Shown: positions 9,747 through 22,489, counted from the first letter of the stretch. The stretch is 64,000 nucleotides of DNA from Reticulitermes speratus (GCA_021186555.1 JAJKFL010000039.1:36188733-36252732), one strand, 5' to 3'. Made by a program: numbers and translations. The notes: a model not told the origin generated them from the sequence alone.

Positions 9747-11480
9747 GTACGTTTGTTGGGTGACAGATTCTGTCATAATACATTGATTTACGACACGTTT
9801 TAACGGCTGAACATTGTATACATAATTTGGTACCAATTGCAAAAAATCAGCTAATAAATGCCTTAAATTTGGTGGAAAATTTCGTGGGAAACACTGCGCA
9901 AAAACAGTTTCACATTAACACAGCAGAGCTGGTTACATGCACGTAATATTTGCTAACATTCAATTCAGAATATTTTATATTTCCCGGTGCCCCAAATACT
10001 AAACATGAAAATGCTTTACTCCAACCATCTGAGTCTTTCTTAAAAGGCTAAGAGTCGCCCAGACAGTTAATATTCTATCGACATTCAACTGTCCCAAAGC
10101 CCCATTGCCTTCTTTAAAAGTCATCCACTGGTCACTGTACTGAGCTGCACTACTCAAGGTCACATTCTCGCATCATACTTCTTTCAGAAATATTTTAATG
10201 CCATTTTCCCAACATAGTGTCTTAATTTCTCCTTCATATATTCTCACCAAATTTTCCGTGGATTATTTCTCACCTCTCCAGTGTGCAATATGTACCCCGT
10301 CCATTTCAGCCTCATTTTTTATGGCACTCTATTAATTATTGAAAACATAATTCTGAAGCCCTCCATTGCGAAATTTTCTTCAGCCTCCCATTATTTTCCC
10401 CCCTTTTTATCCATAGCTCGACAGCCCTCGTGGACCAGGGCCTCCTCATTGTCGAGGTTTCGATGTCACAATCAAACACGTAACACCCGGTAGGACTCCT
10501 CTGGACGAGTGATCATTCCTTCGCAGAGAATTCTACCTGCATGGCACAACACTAAGCGGAGAAATATATCCATTCCCCGGTGAGATTCGAAACCGCAATC
10601 CCAGCAACCGAGTGGCCGCAATCCCACACTATAGACGTGCGGCCACTGGGATATTCCTTCCCTCTTAGTGCGAAATATTTTCCTCAGCGCTCTCAAATTA
10701 CGTGCTTTTCTCATGTCTCATAACCATGACGGCTATGTCCGTGATGCCTGAACAGTATTTCCAAATACGCTCTTTGCTGACATACCATCGCCGCTGTAAA
10801 AACAGCAGCGCTGCTATCGCTGCCAGAAGTATGGTCAAACGTCCGCTTCGCTGCTGGCAGCGCTTAATTCTGCTGCGCCGCTAGACGTGAACAATTGTGT
10901 CTTGTCCGCGAGAGAATTTATCAGGCGTTGCTACTAAGGGAAATTGCTGTGCTTCTCGTGGGAGTGTGTTACATCGGGCTTCTCTCAAAATGTAGAAACA
11001 ACAACCCCTTGATTCGTTCCAGCTGGCGTTCTTTATTAACTAATCAGGGCTGCTACCGGCAGTTTTCGGCTCCACATCAGATTCTAGTATTGCACAAAGC
11101 AAAGAATAAATTCAATATTGGATACATTTTTTACAAATACTCTTGCCCAGTAATGCAAGTGTAAGAACGTCCCCCACGCCATTCGTTACGTCTACAAAAC
11201 TGTAAACTGAAAGGCAGCAGTGCCACTCGGCAGCGCGTCTGTGTAAAGAGCTGTTGTCAGACAGAGATAGAGGACATTGAAAGGCGCTCGTGGATAGGAG
11301 GCATTAGTGTGAGGTGGAGTTTGTACACAACAAGCGACTAAACATATAATTAGAAACATGTTGATATATGTACATATGCATAAAAAAATTTAAATATCAA
11401 TTTCCACAATGTCTGACGAACTTGCAATTTATTGTTTAATTATTGGCACAAACTAATATTCAATATTTTTCTATCCACAG
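9747..11480. other. Gene A intron 3
   Basis: About 1.7 kb. A SINE-A copy lies at 10405-10654. The rest aligns with intron 3 of B (33450-34395), including a GC-rich stretch at 10780-10890 containing CGCTGC repeats. No exon seen. Confidence 0.55.
10405..10654 (-). mobile_element. SINE-A copy (tRNA-derived)
   Basis: Read on the minus strand it has a tRNA-like head with a B box like GGTTTCGAATC, a body containing a CAGAGGAGTCCTACCG segment (here with small changes), and a tail resembling CCTCGAC...GGCTGTCGAGC followed by an A/G-rich end. The paralogous intron of gene B has no insertion here, so the copy postdates the A/B split or was lost from B. Confidence 0.8.
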
Positions 11481-11622
11481 GGAGGACGATATTAGTCTTT
11501 TCACTGTCAGAGCTGGCTCCACAAACGTGGATGATGGCGGAACTATTCACAGAGTAACACGAGTCATCAAACACGAAAACTTCAACTCAGACAAAAATGA
11601 CTACGATATCGCCCTTCTGAAG
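11481..11622 (+). CDS. Gene A exon 4: catalytic Asp region
   Basis: After a ccacag acceptor the first base completes the Gly codon begun in exon 3. Encodes [20 protein letters not shown] and later NDYDIALLK. This keeps the catalytic Asp102 in the DIALL motif. Ends AAG|gtctgt in phase 0. Confidence 0.88.
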
Positions 11623-12704
11623 GTCTGTATTTACGTCATGTACCGACGTATTCTATTGTAATACGATGCACTGTACGTGATATACCTACAACGTGACTTA
11701 GGTTTACCACATATCCCCTCATCTCGTGACCTCTGGCTCAATGTGTCATTACACGTCTCACATTACGAGTGCAGAACTGCACTTTTATGACTATTACTTT
11801 TGTCTGATATCAGCTGTGTATTGAATTTAAAGCAATAATAGCCACATATACAGATATAGATGTGGAGGACAAAGCAATGTATTTGCTGAATGTCCCTCCA
11901 TCAGTATTCATTTACACTGCACAATACGTAAATACCATAAAGCATGCAAAATTCCCGAAATGTTTTCTAGGATTGAGAACGATAAGCGGTATAGATTTCT
12001 GCCGCTAGGTGCGGTAGTGTTGCTTTCTTCTGTGATGATTTAGTAAGTTATGAAGGCAAAGCAATCCACATTCCTTCTAAACGAGTGTTTAATTTTGTGC
12101 TCAAATATTCCGCCTTGAGTTTCACTTCGAGTTCAGGAAAACTGTATTGAAGAAAATGAAATGCGCAAAACATATTTCGGTGACAATGTCTTGGAAAGAA
12201 CAACGATTTTTGAGAGATTCTTCTCCATTCAATCAGGGGACAAATTTGCTTGAAATATATGAAAGATCAGGTTGTCCACCTTATATTTTTTTTGACTGTA
12301 AGGGCGTTTATTATCAGCAGTTCTTTCCTTCAAACTTCACGGATAACCAGCCTTTAGTTTCAATTGATAGCACAATAAATTCCACTTTTTACGAGATCTA
12401 TAAAACCTTTTCACAAATGTTAGTCCAAAACCTAAGAGCACATACATGCAAGTTCAAAACCATTGATATACATTCGTTGCCACAAAAACAATAACTACGT
12501 ACATTTCCAAAAATTTAGAGTGCACACTTCCGGGCCATTAAGTACACAGAAAATATGAATACAAAACGATACCCATTCGTGTACTAATAACCACAGTAAA
12601 AGTATCACTGAAATATCTGAAAACCAGAGAAAATTGCCCTAAGCAAACACCTCCGGAAAACTTGCAGGTTTGGAAATTCACCTATTCATACCTTTATATT
12701 TCAG

Positions 12705-12811
12705 GTGAGCCCTGCCTTCACCTACACCACCAGTGTGAAGAACGTCGCCTTACAGGAAACAACGGTGTCTGCAGCAACCAAGGCTACTGTCACTGGATGG
12801 CAAACCACTCA
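12705..12811 (+). CDS. Gene A exon 5 (one base short)
   Basis: Starts GTG after tttcag and encodes [20 protein letters not shown] and then VTGWQTT. It matches exon 5 of B except for one missing base just before the gtaagg donor. This shifts the frame into exon 6. The VTGW motif is the standard S1 strand. Confidence 0.8.
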
Positions 12812-14915
12812 GTAAGGCGCTGTATTATGTACTGTGTAGGGCAGCAACTGACATACTGCCAGACGTTTAGCGAATGGAGGGACAAGTATCAATCAGTTCT
12901 TAGTAAATATCATGACTCACGCAGAATTCAACTGTTTATCATAAGTCAAACGACTTTTATTAACGAAGCACCGAAAATCTATGTCGGTGGTGGGAATGAA
13001 ATTCACCACTGAAAGACTTCCACCTTCACCATCATTTCATATGAATATGCCCAAGTATTTCAAAAAGACCATGACAGATATCTCGCTTCTTCACGTTCCA
13101 TAAATATCACCCAAGTATTACTGATGATTCAAGACGTTCATTTTATAAAATGCTGTTAAATAAACAACCAATATAAATCAGCAAAAGTATGTTTTTGCGT
13201 GTCTGACATGTGAATGCTTTCATTAATCATTAGAGATATCTTAGGTGTATTTTTGAAATCCTCTTTCACATTGGTATTTGACACTACACCGTATGCAATG
13301 AAGGTTTAACTGTTTAAACGTTCAATCAACCTTTCCACGGCGCGCCTCATTTCTTCAAATAAAGCTCTGTTCATTATCAAAATGTACGTTAAGTTTAGTT
13401 TGACTTTATAAGAGAAGTACATAGAGTGGGGATATCTGCGGACACGGTGTGGAGAATACTTGGTACTTAAGAGGCAGAAGAAATAGAAGACTGCAGAAAA
13501 TAGCCGAGAGCTTCACAATTTATACTTTTCGACAAGCATTACTTAGGTCGGTAAAATATGACTGGAGAGATAAGTAGGATATGTTAAATGCAATGGAAAG
13601 ATGTGAAAAAATGCTCAGTTTTGATCGAAAACCTGAAAGGATGACATCTCTCCCAGATATAGTTATAAATGGAGAATATGATAAAGACGGTCCTTCACAA
13701 AATGGGGTATAAGAGTATGGACTGGATTTGTCTAGCTCAGGATTCAGAATTGTGAAGGGCTCTTGTGGACAGGGTAAAGAAACTTTAATGAATTTCTTAA
13801 AATTTATGGGACTTTGACTAGCTGAGCGACTGAAAAATTCCATAGAAATCCGCTGCTTTGATTTTGTCGTTTACTCAGTCCAAATGTACAACATATTGAT
13901 TGTCGTGATTAGAACCTGACATTAACGTTACAGCGGCAAGGTTAGTAATTAATATTTTCTACAAATATCTCCATCCGAAGACAGAAGTCTTTTAGTTTGT
14001 AAAACTGTATTGACTGGTAAATACGTGTGTGAGTCAGAAAATATCAGTAATATATTGAGATAAAATAGTACAATATAATTTCAGTCTGTACGGTAGCAAT
14101 ATTTTTTCCACACAATCACCCTTATTTTTAAAAGCACTTATTCCACCGGGCCACAAGTTTTGTGTATGCACAGTAAGCAGTTCAGAACACACGACAATAT
14201 TAAAAAGACATTTTCCGGATGCTTTCTGACCCTCCCGCCAAGTTACTTACGTTTCAGATAAGCACAGTGCCTTCATCTCGCATCTCTGTATTTGCCCAAA
14301 GAGATACGTACAACAAGTTTCTTTGTAAAGACGAGGATAGTGGCACAATTTGCTCCACTTTGGAACACAAAGAGTATATGAATGCATTCCTCGAGATGTC
14401 ACATTGCGCACTGTTCTGTATTCATGAAGCTCATAATCTGCATGCAAACCCTATCGTTTATTGACATAATGAACAGGACAAAGATGATACTGCATACAAA
14501 GCAACAAAACATTGTTTTGAATACGTTAATTTGCAATCAAATTCTCCAAATTTTATTTCAACACCAGTATCCCACACAAGAAACAGCCTCCGCAACAATT
14601 GTGCCTGATACAGTAAAGTACAGTTCTACACACTTTAAATCATGGCCTTAAATGGAGGTAACAGCTTCATATTGACTACTCTTTATTCACAAAAACGGTC
14701 CCATTTACCCATTTGTAGAAGAAGCCTTTCTCACCTACGTCTTAAATGATGGTAAACACAAACTCACCCTTGGAGGTAACCCAACATCGGTGGCTCGGTG
14801 TGTAGCTCATTACGTCACCCACCGTTTTCTCCCATTGATCTGCCCTTCGTGTTTCTAAAGCAGTACGTTGTGTGTTTTGTTGGTCTTGTTATATACAGAC
14901 GTTGTGTGCTTGTAG
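12812..14915. other. Gene A intron 5
   Basis: Contains an old LINE 3' tail relic at about 13395-13860 shared with A' and B, and the single-copy version of the acceptor-side sequence (about 14845-14915) that is tandemly amplified in gene B. No exon seen. Confidence 0.6.
13395..13860 (+). mobile_element. Ancient LINE 3' tail relic
   Basis: The translation is broken but recalls the C-terminal region of the cockroach-type LINE seen better preserved at 19900-20185 (for example a GLDLSSSGFR-like remnant of [10 protein letters not shown]). The same relic occurs at 23830-24300 and 37160-38180, so it predates the gene duplications. Confidence 0.5.
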
Positions 14916-15077
14916 GAGGATGTTGATGTCTGCCCCCTCCCCAATCTACGGCAAGTGGTCCTTCAAATTCAGAGTGACACAACATGTCAGTCAGTGTATT
15001 GGCAAGATAAAAGGAAAGATGTCACTCCTCGCATGATATGTGCTGGAACTTCTGCTGGAGGCAAGGGTGCATGTGAG
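14916..15077 (+). CDS. Gene A exon 6
   Basis: The acceptor cttgtag|GAG gives a 54-codon open exon in the phase expected from exon 5 of B. Encodes EDVDVCPLPNLRQVVLQIQS, then DTTCQSVYWQD and [16 protein letters not shown]. The last part holds Cys168, Cys182 and Cys191 and position 189, which is Gly and not the Asp of trypsin. Donor GAG|gtaagt. Confidence 0.88.
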
Positions 15078-16018
15078 GTAAGTGGATCACGACACTAACA
15101 AATGTTTGTGTGTGAACTTCTTGTTTATCAAACTGGAACACAAGTACGAGAATTCATTCTATAACTGCTATAAAGGAAGTTCTAAAGTTAATTTTCAGCA
15201 CTTGAACCTTCTTATTTACTACTTCCAAATAAATTCCAGGATTAAAATGACTGCATGTTTTAAGAATTTCTTACCAATAACTTAAACATACCTCACAATT
15301 TACAGTCATTCTTCGCCTTCATTCAGCACTAAAATCTGCAATATTTATACAAGCACAATGTATGGCAATACACACCCTTACAAAGTTTTGAATGAGGCTA
15401 ATTTCTATAGTTATAATATCCCATTCACAAACTTTAGAGACAAATATATATCAAACTATAATATAACAAGTTAGGACACGTCTGCATGATGTAACGCTTC
15501 TGATGCTTTAGCTCTGTTATTTTTCCTGTTACTGAGGAAGTATTTGGAGAACTACCGGGCAGCTGTATTGCTCCACACAGACAAACGGACGGTCAGATAT
15601 GACAAGGTAATAGTCGCTTTCTGCAACGCGTTTGCATGCTCTAAAATGGCTTGAAGTATGCAGGCAGATATGAGTGTAGGAATGATTGAAAGTTTTACAT
15701 ATTCTTTAACTTAGAAGCGATTTAATTTTTTCTGAAATGAATATTTAACAAAAAAAGTAATAGAAACAGGACTTTGGGCTTGAAATTAAATGATAATTCT
15801 GATATGAATTTTAAAGGACTCCAATTTCGAACACCTGCTTACTGTGACAGAAGATACCAACATAATAAGAAAGACAGACATTTCGCAGACCTTATATTTT
15901 CAGCTTTGTCCGATATATTTTAACCTGCAGTTAAATGTATCTCTCTGTTCTGAAGTCCATTATTTGCTAGTCGCAAAGGGAAGGCTGGTTATGCAATTAA
16001 CTAATTATCGGTTTTTAG

Positions 16019-16135
16019 GAGGATATTGGCGCACCGTTAGTTGCCAAGGACAAGCTTGTTGGCATTGCGTCTTGGTCAAATGGTTGCGGCGAAGCACGCT
16101 ACCCTGGAGTTTACACCAAGACTTGCTCTGCGTGA
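16019..16135 (+). CDS. Gene A exon 7, C-terminal exon with early stop
   Basis: Starts GAG GAT ATT after tttttag. Encodes [20 protein letters not shown] and then [13 protein letters not shown]. The oxyanion/Ser motif GDSGGP is changed to EDIGAP, removing Ser195. Two bases are missing relative to A' and B after YTK, so the C-terminal helix (ISALRDWI in B) is lost. AATAAA follows at 16310-16315. Confidence 0.85.
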   Translation, partial: EDIGAPLVAKDKLVGIASWSNGCGEARYPGVYTKTCSA

Positions 16136-16309
16136 CGGTAGAACCAAATCTGGCGTAAGCACAGCTCAAATGCGTACTGTTATGCTTAAAGTCATAAGTT
16201 ACCAAAAACAACTCTGGCGTCTAAAGCACAGCCGTGCAAATGCTGTAACCTGTTTAGTGCCTTAAAGTCATAAGTTATGCCATAGATACTGTACAATTAT
16301 AAGTATACA

Positions 16310-16315
16310 AATAAA
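16310..16315 (+). terminator. Poly(A) signal AATAAA, gene A
   Basis: AATAAA about 175 bp after the stop. The same sequence context occurs downstream of A' and B. Confidence 0.65.
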
Positions 16316-16449
16316 GTCCAATCAGACATACCTATATCAAGCAGTCGCACTTTACAACCCATTACGCTCTATCTTTCTTTCTTTCCTTTAGTCTGATACC
16401 TACTGCCTACTCACTGTAGGTGTAGAGGGTTAATGTTGCACCTGATCAC

Positions 16450-16645
16450 AATCAATGACCACACACACACACACACAATTGTTAGGACTCCTCTGGTTAC
16501 GATTGGCCCGACGCAGAGAACTCTACCTGACAATATACAACAATCACAACAGACAGATGTCCGTGACACGGCGGAATTCGAAAACCCAATCACAATAAGC
16601 GAGCGGCCGCAGACCCACGCCGTAGATCACGCGGTTACCGGATCG
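16450..16645 (-). mobile_element. SINE-A copy
   Basis: Same family as 10405-10654. The tRNA-like head lies at the right side on the minus strand. It begins beside a short (AC)n run. The copy at 26487-26688 sits at the same place behind A', while the site behind B (near 41210) is empty. The insertion thus predates the A/A' split and postdates the split from B. Confidence 0.78.
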
Positions 16646-18770
16646 ACCCCTTGTATCCTGCGGACTCAAAAGTCTCTCTGTGTGTTTGTGCATGTGTGCA
16701 TAGAACACCCAACTACCAGTTCTAGCTGCTAAACCAAATTACCAAATAGCATGACGTCATAGGACCCCATTACAAGGACGTCAGTTTGTGCCCTCTCTGC
16801 TGAAGGTCAATGATTAAATCACCGAAACCGTATTAAACGACAATAATGCTGTTCATATGACGATCGCGTTATTCGGAGAGATAAGGACAGCTTTAGAGCT
16901 TTCTTATTTTGCGGTACAGAAAATGTAACTAAGTTTCAATACACAAATAAATAACATGTAGTCATGCTATCTGTTTACTTAACCCTGACTTTGTATAAGC
17001 TCTCTCCATACTTCAGATAAGGAAATGCACTGCTTATCTTGTCTTTTCAGACGTCTCTTTATACCTGTAACGTGAATGTTTACTGTGCACATAGCTTCCT
17101 TCTTTTCGCATCTTTCTGTCACTTCATGTAAATACATTTCAAGGTTGATGCCAGTTAAACTGAAGGAAGTTATAAAAATAATTACGACCTGTTATTTAGT
17201 ATTGCCTTGTTTTCAATATTGAGCTCAACTTTTCACAAAAGGGGCTGTGGGAGACTAAGAAATTTCTCGGTCAGGTTGCCTGCTTCCTTACCGATATGCG
17301 AACCGTGGACCACCTGAAGAGGAATCGGAAGTGCCTACCGCTACACCACAATGTTCAGAACATGACTGTGACGCCTCAAGGGCTCATAAAATACTTGTCA
17401 AATTTTAGACTTACGGAATCGTAACATACAAATGAAGAATATTACCATTAACATTAACAGCATTTAATATCAATTTAAAGACTAGGCCACAGCCTGTACA
17501 AAACGAATTTTTTCATTCTCAACAGGAGCAACAAATATTTCCATTCCCCAAACATTCCAGGCCAGCCTTGCCGTCCATTCAGCCTCGTATTCAATGGATG
17601 CCTGGTGGGTTGTCTCTCCGGGCGCAAAGCGGCGGCAGCTGTAAACTGACTGCACACATACATCTAGTGCCGACATTAAAAAAGACAGGTGTTCTACCTC
17701 CTCACCCCCATATGTTTTCATGAGGTGTACCTAGACAAAGTTCCTTTACATCTATTACCGTTGTAACGTTCTGCACTACAGCAAACAATACATCGGTAAT
17801 TACTTGAGCACACGGAATTTACGAAGAACACAGTACAGATGATATTAGAGGTTAAAGTGGCGGCGACTTTGAGGAAAACTGGCTTCAGTTAGACAGTCAG
17901 TTATTTAGTTAGATAGTTTTTAATAATGGGGAAAATAAACTCATTGAGACGCATTTTTTATTGGAGGCTCCCGTGGAATAGAAGGAGAGTACGAGAAAAT
18001 TTTGGGAGAGTAGAGGAAATGTAATGGTAGTATAGTAGTTAGTAGTAGTAGTAGTAGTAGTAGTATAAGAAGTGAAAGGAGAGAGTACGCTGCTGCAAAT
18101 GGGTATATATTTAAGGAATCTGGCACCGCAAGAAAATGGCGCTACGTGTGTTTATTGAAGGTGAATAATTACAAATCAAATAGCAAATAAACAGACTAAA
18201 ATAAATAATTCGTTACTTTCAGTTTACGAAATTAATTTCTTAACTTTGTATTGCAGGGAAACTATTTTAACAGTGTCATAGAAAATAAACAGGGTCTGAG
18301 TTGACTTTCTACATCGTGGTATTTATGGAAATCAGGTGGTAATTCGTGACATGTATATCTTTGCATTTATAGGAAGAAATTTACTGCCTGAGTATTCAGA
18401 TATTCTGCGGCGTTACGCCGTGTGGACTGGCAAGAAGTCACCTAGGTAACTTCACCTTTGTCCACTGCAAGTCGTAATTCACACACATCGCACCGGATGG
18501 TCTATAAAGGTGTATTTCAATATACGTTCAATTATGAATTCCATATTAAGTGAAATTCCTTGATAAGTGGGCCCCTGTCATCAAAACATGGCGCGTTCTT
18601 TGGTCGCGGTTGGAAGAACGACCTCCAGATATGGAGGGTAGCAGCGAATATATTGAATAAGCAGTCACGGACAGCCGACAAGGAGTCGTCCTCCAGCTTC
18701 GGGGTTCGGCGAGGTGCTAACAACTCAACACCGTAAAAAAGTACGACGTTACGAAACATTTCACAAGGCC
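16646..18770. other. Intergenic 3' and 5' flank blocks
   Basis: Composed of the same flank blocks that precede A, B and C (see 16900-17350, 17790-17900, 18360-18500), without any exon. Holds a short (AGT)n tract at 18027-18065. No gene recognised. Confidence 0.5.
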
Positions 18771-18957
18771 TCGGACTTGGACTGATCCTTAAGTACGACG
18801 TAAGCAGTGGAAAAGGAACTTGAGATTTGGAACATGGAATGTGAGGAGCCTGTATGGGTCAGGGTCACATGACAGTGGCCAGGGAATTAGCGAGGTACAA
18901 ATTAAATTTAGTGGGTGTACAGGAGGTTAGGTGGGACAAAGGAGGCACATTTCTATG

Positions 18958-19191
18958 GAAAAAAGGTAACGGTAAAGAAATCCCATTACAGGCCTGTAGG
19001 TTCCAGGAGATTGAGCCTTACGCACCGGTCGCCTTTACCCCCAGGAAATATTCCTGAGTCTACCCCAGGGACATAGTGCAACCTAAACCATTATGTCAAT
19101 GAAAAATTCCAATGACACTATCGGGAACCAAATCCGCGACGTTCCGGCTTGTAGCGCAGTGCCTCAACCAACAGCGCTACCGAGTGCCCCC
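18958..19191 (-). mobile_element. SINE-B copy nested in the LINE endonuclease
   Basis: Read on the minus strand it has a tRNA-like head with a B box near CGCGGATTTGGTTCC and a body like that of the copy at 46301-46601. TTTCTATG flanks it at 18950-18957 and 19192-19199 as a target-site duplication, and the LINE reading continues after the second copy. Confidence 0.78.
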
Positions 19192-19629
19192 TTTCTATGA
19201 CAAAGGAAAAGGAAATAATCCATTGGGAACAGGATTGTTGTACATCAGAGAACAGTATCAGCAATTAAGAAAGTGGAGATTGTCAGTGACAAGATTTCAT
19301 ATAAATTACTGAGATGTCGCTGGTGAGACATTGTTCTCAATGCGCATGCAGCAACTGCGGATAAAAGTGATGAGTCAAAGGGCAATTTTTATGAGGGATT
19401 ATAGCAGGCGTTCGATCACTTTACTAAGTACCACACGAAAATTCTGCTTTTCAATTTTTCAACTTTGCTTTAGAATATGCCATTAGGAGGGTTCAGGCAA
19501 GCCAGGAAGGAATGAAATTAAATGGTAAACATCAGCTTTTGTCTTCCAGTTTGCTATCAAAAAAATATAGGCTGAGGATTTTCGAGAATAGGACTATAGA
19601 AGACTACATTTCGAGGCCCTTTATGACCT

Positions 19630-19897
19630 TTTTTTTTTATGGCTCGACAGCCCTATATGTGCCTGGGCCTCCTCGTTTCGTCGAGGTTTCATGGTCACAC
19701 ACACTTGAGACACACCACAGTCGGTAGGACTCCTCTGGACGAGGGACCAGCTCGTCGCAGAGACCTCTACCTGACATCACACAACACACACAAGAGACAG
19801 ACATCCATGCCCCCGGTGGGATTCGAACCCACGATCCTATTAAGCGAGCGGCCGAAGACCCACGCCTTAGACCGCACGGCCACTGGGATCGGCTCTG
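19630..19897 (-). mobile_element. SINE-A copy nested in the LINE 3' part
   Basis: A nearly complete copy: poly(T) at 19629-19638 (its A tail on the minus strand), the shared GGCTCGACAG tail, the body, and a tRNA head with GGGTTCGAATCCC as an intact B box. TATGACCT flanks it at 19622-19629 and 19898-19905. The best-preserved SINE-A of the window. Confidence 0.88.
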
Positions 19898-20260
19898 TAT
19901 GACCTATACGCGTCACCAAATATTATTCGGGTAATGAAATCAAGAAGAATGAGATGGGTGAGACATGCAGCACGTATGACGGAGTGGAAAGATGCGTACA
20001 GAAATTTGATGGGACGACCTACGGAAAGGAGACCACTTGGAAGAACCAGGCGTAGATGGCACGCTAATATTAAAATGGATCTTCAAAAAGAGAGATGGGA
20101 GAAAATGGGATGGATTGCTCTGTCTCAGGATAGGGACAGGTGGCTGGCTCTTGTGAATGTGGTTATAAACCTTCGGGTTTCATAAAATGCGAGGTATTTC
20201 TTCGTTAGCCAAAAACCTGTTAGTTTCTTAAGAAGGATTCTGCTCCAAGGAGGGCAGAAG

Positions 20261-21002
20261 ATTTATGTGTCGAAATTATAGCTAGAGATGGGAAATACAA
20301 AATGTTCCCATTTAAATTTTAATGGGCTTAATGCGTGTCTATATAAAGGTGTGAGCACGTCCTAGACTTATAATATTACACTTATGTAACTATTTACCAT
20401 TTTCACGTGCTACATTTCAAGAACATTCAAAACTTCAACAACACTCCTGTACAAACCTTGACATTCAGACTTTAATACCTAAAAGCTATAAATTTGTCCT
20501 CAAGTATTCTTGTGTCTACAGCATAAAGGAACGTTACGTAACACAACTAAGTCAGCTGCGTTTTCATAAACTAAGATCCTGCGAAAATAATAGCGTGGGA
20601 AATTTCTAACCCAATTGATCTCACGGACAGAAGATTCAATTTACATGGTGAGTTGTATACGTCGATAACTTTATTATTCCAGCTGCATGAGGATTTGGTT
20701 GTTCTGCGCTGTTACGCCTTCGGGACTTGTAAATACTAACATATGTAACCACCTTTGTCCATTGCAAGTCATCATTTACCAGAGCACCAAATGGTCTATA
20801 TGTATTTCAAGAAATAATCAAAATATTAATTCCATTGTAACTGAAGTTGTGATCCTGAGAATATTGCAGGAATGTAATATAAACGTACCAAAACAAATCA
20901 ATAGCAGATATATGTGTGGTAATCATAGCCAGAGTTGGAAACTATAAAATATTCCAATTTAAAATTATAAATAGTTCAAAATGTAAAACTGTCTTATTAC
21001 AT
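20261..21002. other. Relic promoter-side flank without exons
   Basis: The stretch at 20380-20620 matches the flank that lies 100-400 bp upstream of C (50260-50480) and the relic at 46830-47060. No TATA/exon 1 unit follows. This is the 5' part of A' that survived loss of exons 1-4. Confidence 0.5.
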
Positions 21003-21236
21003 GTCACGCAGGCAGATTGAAGGTAGAGGAATAGCTCTATTTATAATCGACCGCGGCGCTAGAAGGGATTGGGTGGTCAGAGCCACGCCGTCGTCGTTTA
21101 CACCCTGAAAAAGAACTCGGTACTTTGTACAAGAGGGTGGGTGCCCCTCGGGGCCAGTCTGGATCGGTCCAGAAAATCTCATTCCGGACCCTCCAGCCCT
21201 TAGCGAGCATTACATAAATACGAGGACGCATCCGAA
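21003..21236 (-). mobile_element. SINE-C copy
   Basis: Read on the minus strand the head is tRNA-like and eroded, followed by a body containing GAGATTTTCTGGACC. A second copy interrupted by SINE-B lies at 46193-46757. This copy sits at the junction where A' jumps from 5' flank to intron 4. Confidence 0.6.
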
Positions 21237-22139
21237 AGTTCCCGAACTAGTTTCAAGGATTAAGAACGATAAACAGTACAGATTTCTGTCGCTAGGTGCC
21301 GTAGTGCTGCTTTCTTCTGGGACAGTCTACTGAGATTTGCAGCCAAAGCAAATCACATTACTTCTAAACGGGTGCTTAATTTTTTGCTCAAATACTTGGC
21401 GTTCAGTTTCGCTTCGAATTCAGGAAAACTGTATTTAAAGCAATGGAATGCGCAAAACAGATTTCGGCGACAATGGCACGGAAGGAACACAGAATTTTGA
21501 GAGGTTTTCCTCCACTTAGTCCGGAGGACATTTTGCTTGAATTGTGAGAACGATCACGTTGCCCTCCTTACGTTTTTCTTTGACTGTGAGACCGCTTTTC
21601 ATCAGCATGTTCTTTCCTCCAAGCCTTACGGATAACCAGCATTACTACCGCGAGGTTTTCCAACGCCTAAGATATCAAGCTGCCGAACACGGATGGCGGT
21701 AACGTCTGGTTGATTCACCACACAAGTCAGCCGGCGCACACTGCTTTGTCAGCGCAGCAATTTCTAGCCTCTAAAGGCGCTGCTGTTGTTCCCCAACATT
21801 CTGGATCTCCTGCTGTGTTCAGTTTTATTATTATCTTGCTTCCGATAATGGAATCGCAACTCCGAGGGCGATGTTTCTAGGAGGTCGCTAAAATCCAGCA
21901 AACAAATAACCTTCCCGTCTACACGCGACCCCAACACGTCAGTTCCCTGCAGTAGCAGACACTGTAGTCGCGTTGCATCAACACGGAAGAGGATAAATTT
22001 GAAGGGGACAAGAATAACAAATAAAACGTATCAGGGTAATTTCGTCATCGACACATTCCGGAAACTTTTTAATATTTCTATGTTTTATATTTATTATAAA
22101 GGTAACTACAATATAGGATTTGTGTCTGTGTGTGTATTG

Positions 22140-22325
22140 GAGGACAATATTAAAATGGATCTTCAAGAAGTGGAATGGGGGCATGGACTGGATTGTTATG
22201 ACTCCAGGATAGGGACAGGTAGTGGGCTCTTGTGAATGCGGTAATGAACCTTCGAGTTCCATAAAATGAGGGGAATTTCTTCACTAGCTGAAGACCTGCT
22301 AGCTTCTCAAGTAGGACTCTGTCAC
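22140..22325 (+). mobile_element. LINE 3' end fragment
   Basis: Encodes NIKMDLQEVEWGHGLD, the C-terminal motif of the LINE at 18770-20260, followed by its 3' UTR (CTTCACTAGCTGAAGACCTG). It continues straight into (TTAG)n, probably its microsatellite tail. Confidence 0.65.
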
Positions 22326-22489
22326 ATGAAGTTATTTAGTTAGTTAGTTAGTTAGTATGTGTGTGTGTGTGTGTGTGTGAGAGAGAAAATGATTTGTGTT
22401 AAGGTATAAATTACATGATATTTTGAACCACTTGTTTCCTGAACTTTGTACATCGTCTTTAATGTGAATAAAATGTGATATAAATTGTA

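Larger units (their letters stand above)
5693..16135 (+). pseudogene. Gene A: trypsin-fold serine protease homologue, seven exons, probably decayed
   Basis: Exons: 5693-5738, 6262-6347, 9658-9746, 11481-11622, 12705-12811, 14916-15077, 16019-16135, all with GT-AG borders. The predicted chain is a signal peptide, a short propeptide ending DTR before FVGD, then an S1 domain without clip or other regulatory domains. Catalytic His is Gln (TAAQC), Asp is kept (YDIALL) and Ser is Ile (EDIGAP), so the fold would not cut peptides. Relative to gene B, exon 5 is one base short at its end (107 against 108 nt) and exon 7 has a 2-base loss that ends the frame about ten codons early. The gene is therefore probably a pseudogene, unless these are assembly errors. 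It shares blocks of near identity with B, which suggests recent exchange. Confidence 0.8.
18770..20260 (+). mobile_element. LINE remnant with two nested SINEs
   Basis: Pieces of one LINE in order. First is the endonuclease start (LRFGTWN then VARELARYKLNLVGVQEVRW, 18810-18960, with one frame change). Next come more endonuclease sequence (19200-19460) and short RT pieces (19460-19620). The C-terminal domain (19905-20185) ends AQDRDRWLALVNVVINLRV. Large internal parts are missing. A SINE-B interrupts the endonuclease and a SINE-A interrupts the C-terminal part. Insect copies of this family are often annotated as craniofacial development protein 2-like. The clade (RTE-like) is not settled. Confidence 0.8.

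Noticed and set aside
17475-17721. Short minus-strand frames of 62-79 codons in the flanks
   Set aside because: No family resemblance, no splice or start context, and homologous flank copies do not keep the frames.
19800-19897. tRNA genes at SINE heads (also 31440-31529, 49430-49510, 62349-62420)
   Set aside because: A and B boxes are present, but the acceptor stems do not close and each is joined to a SINE body and tail, so these are SINE promoters.
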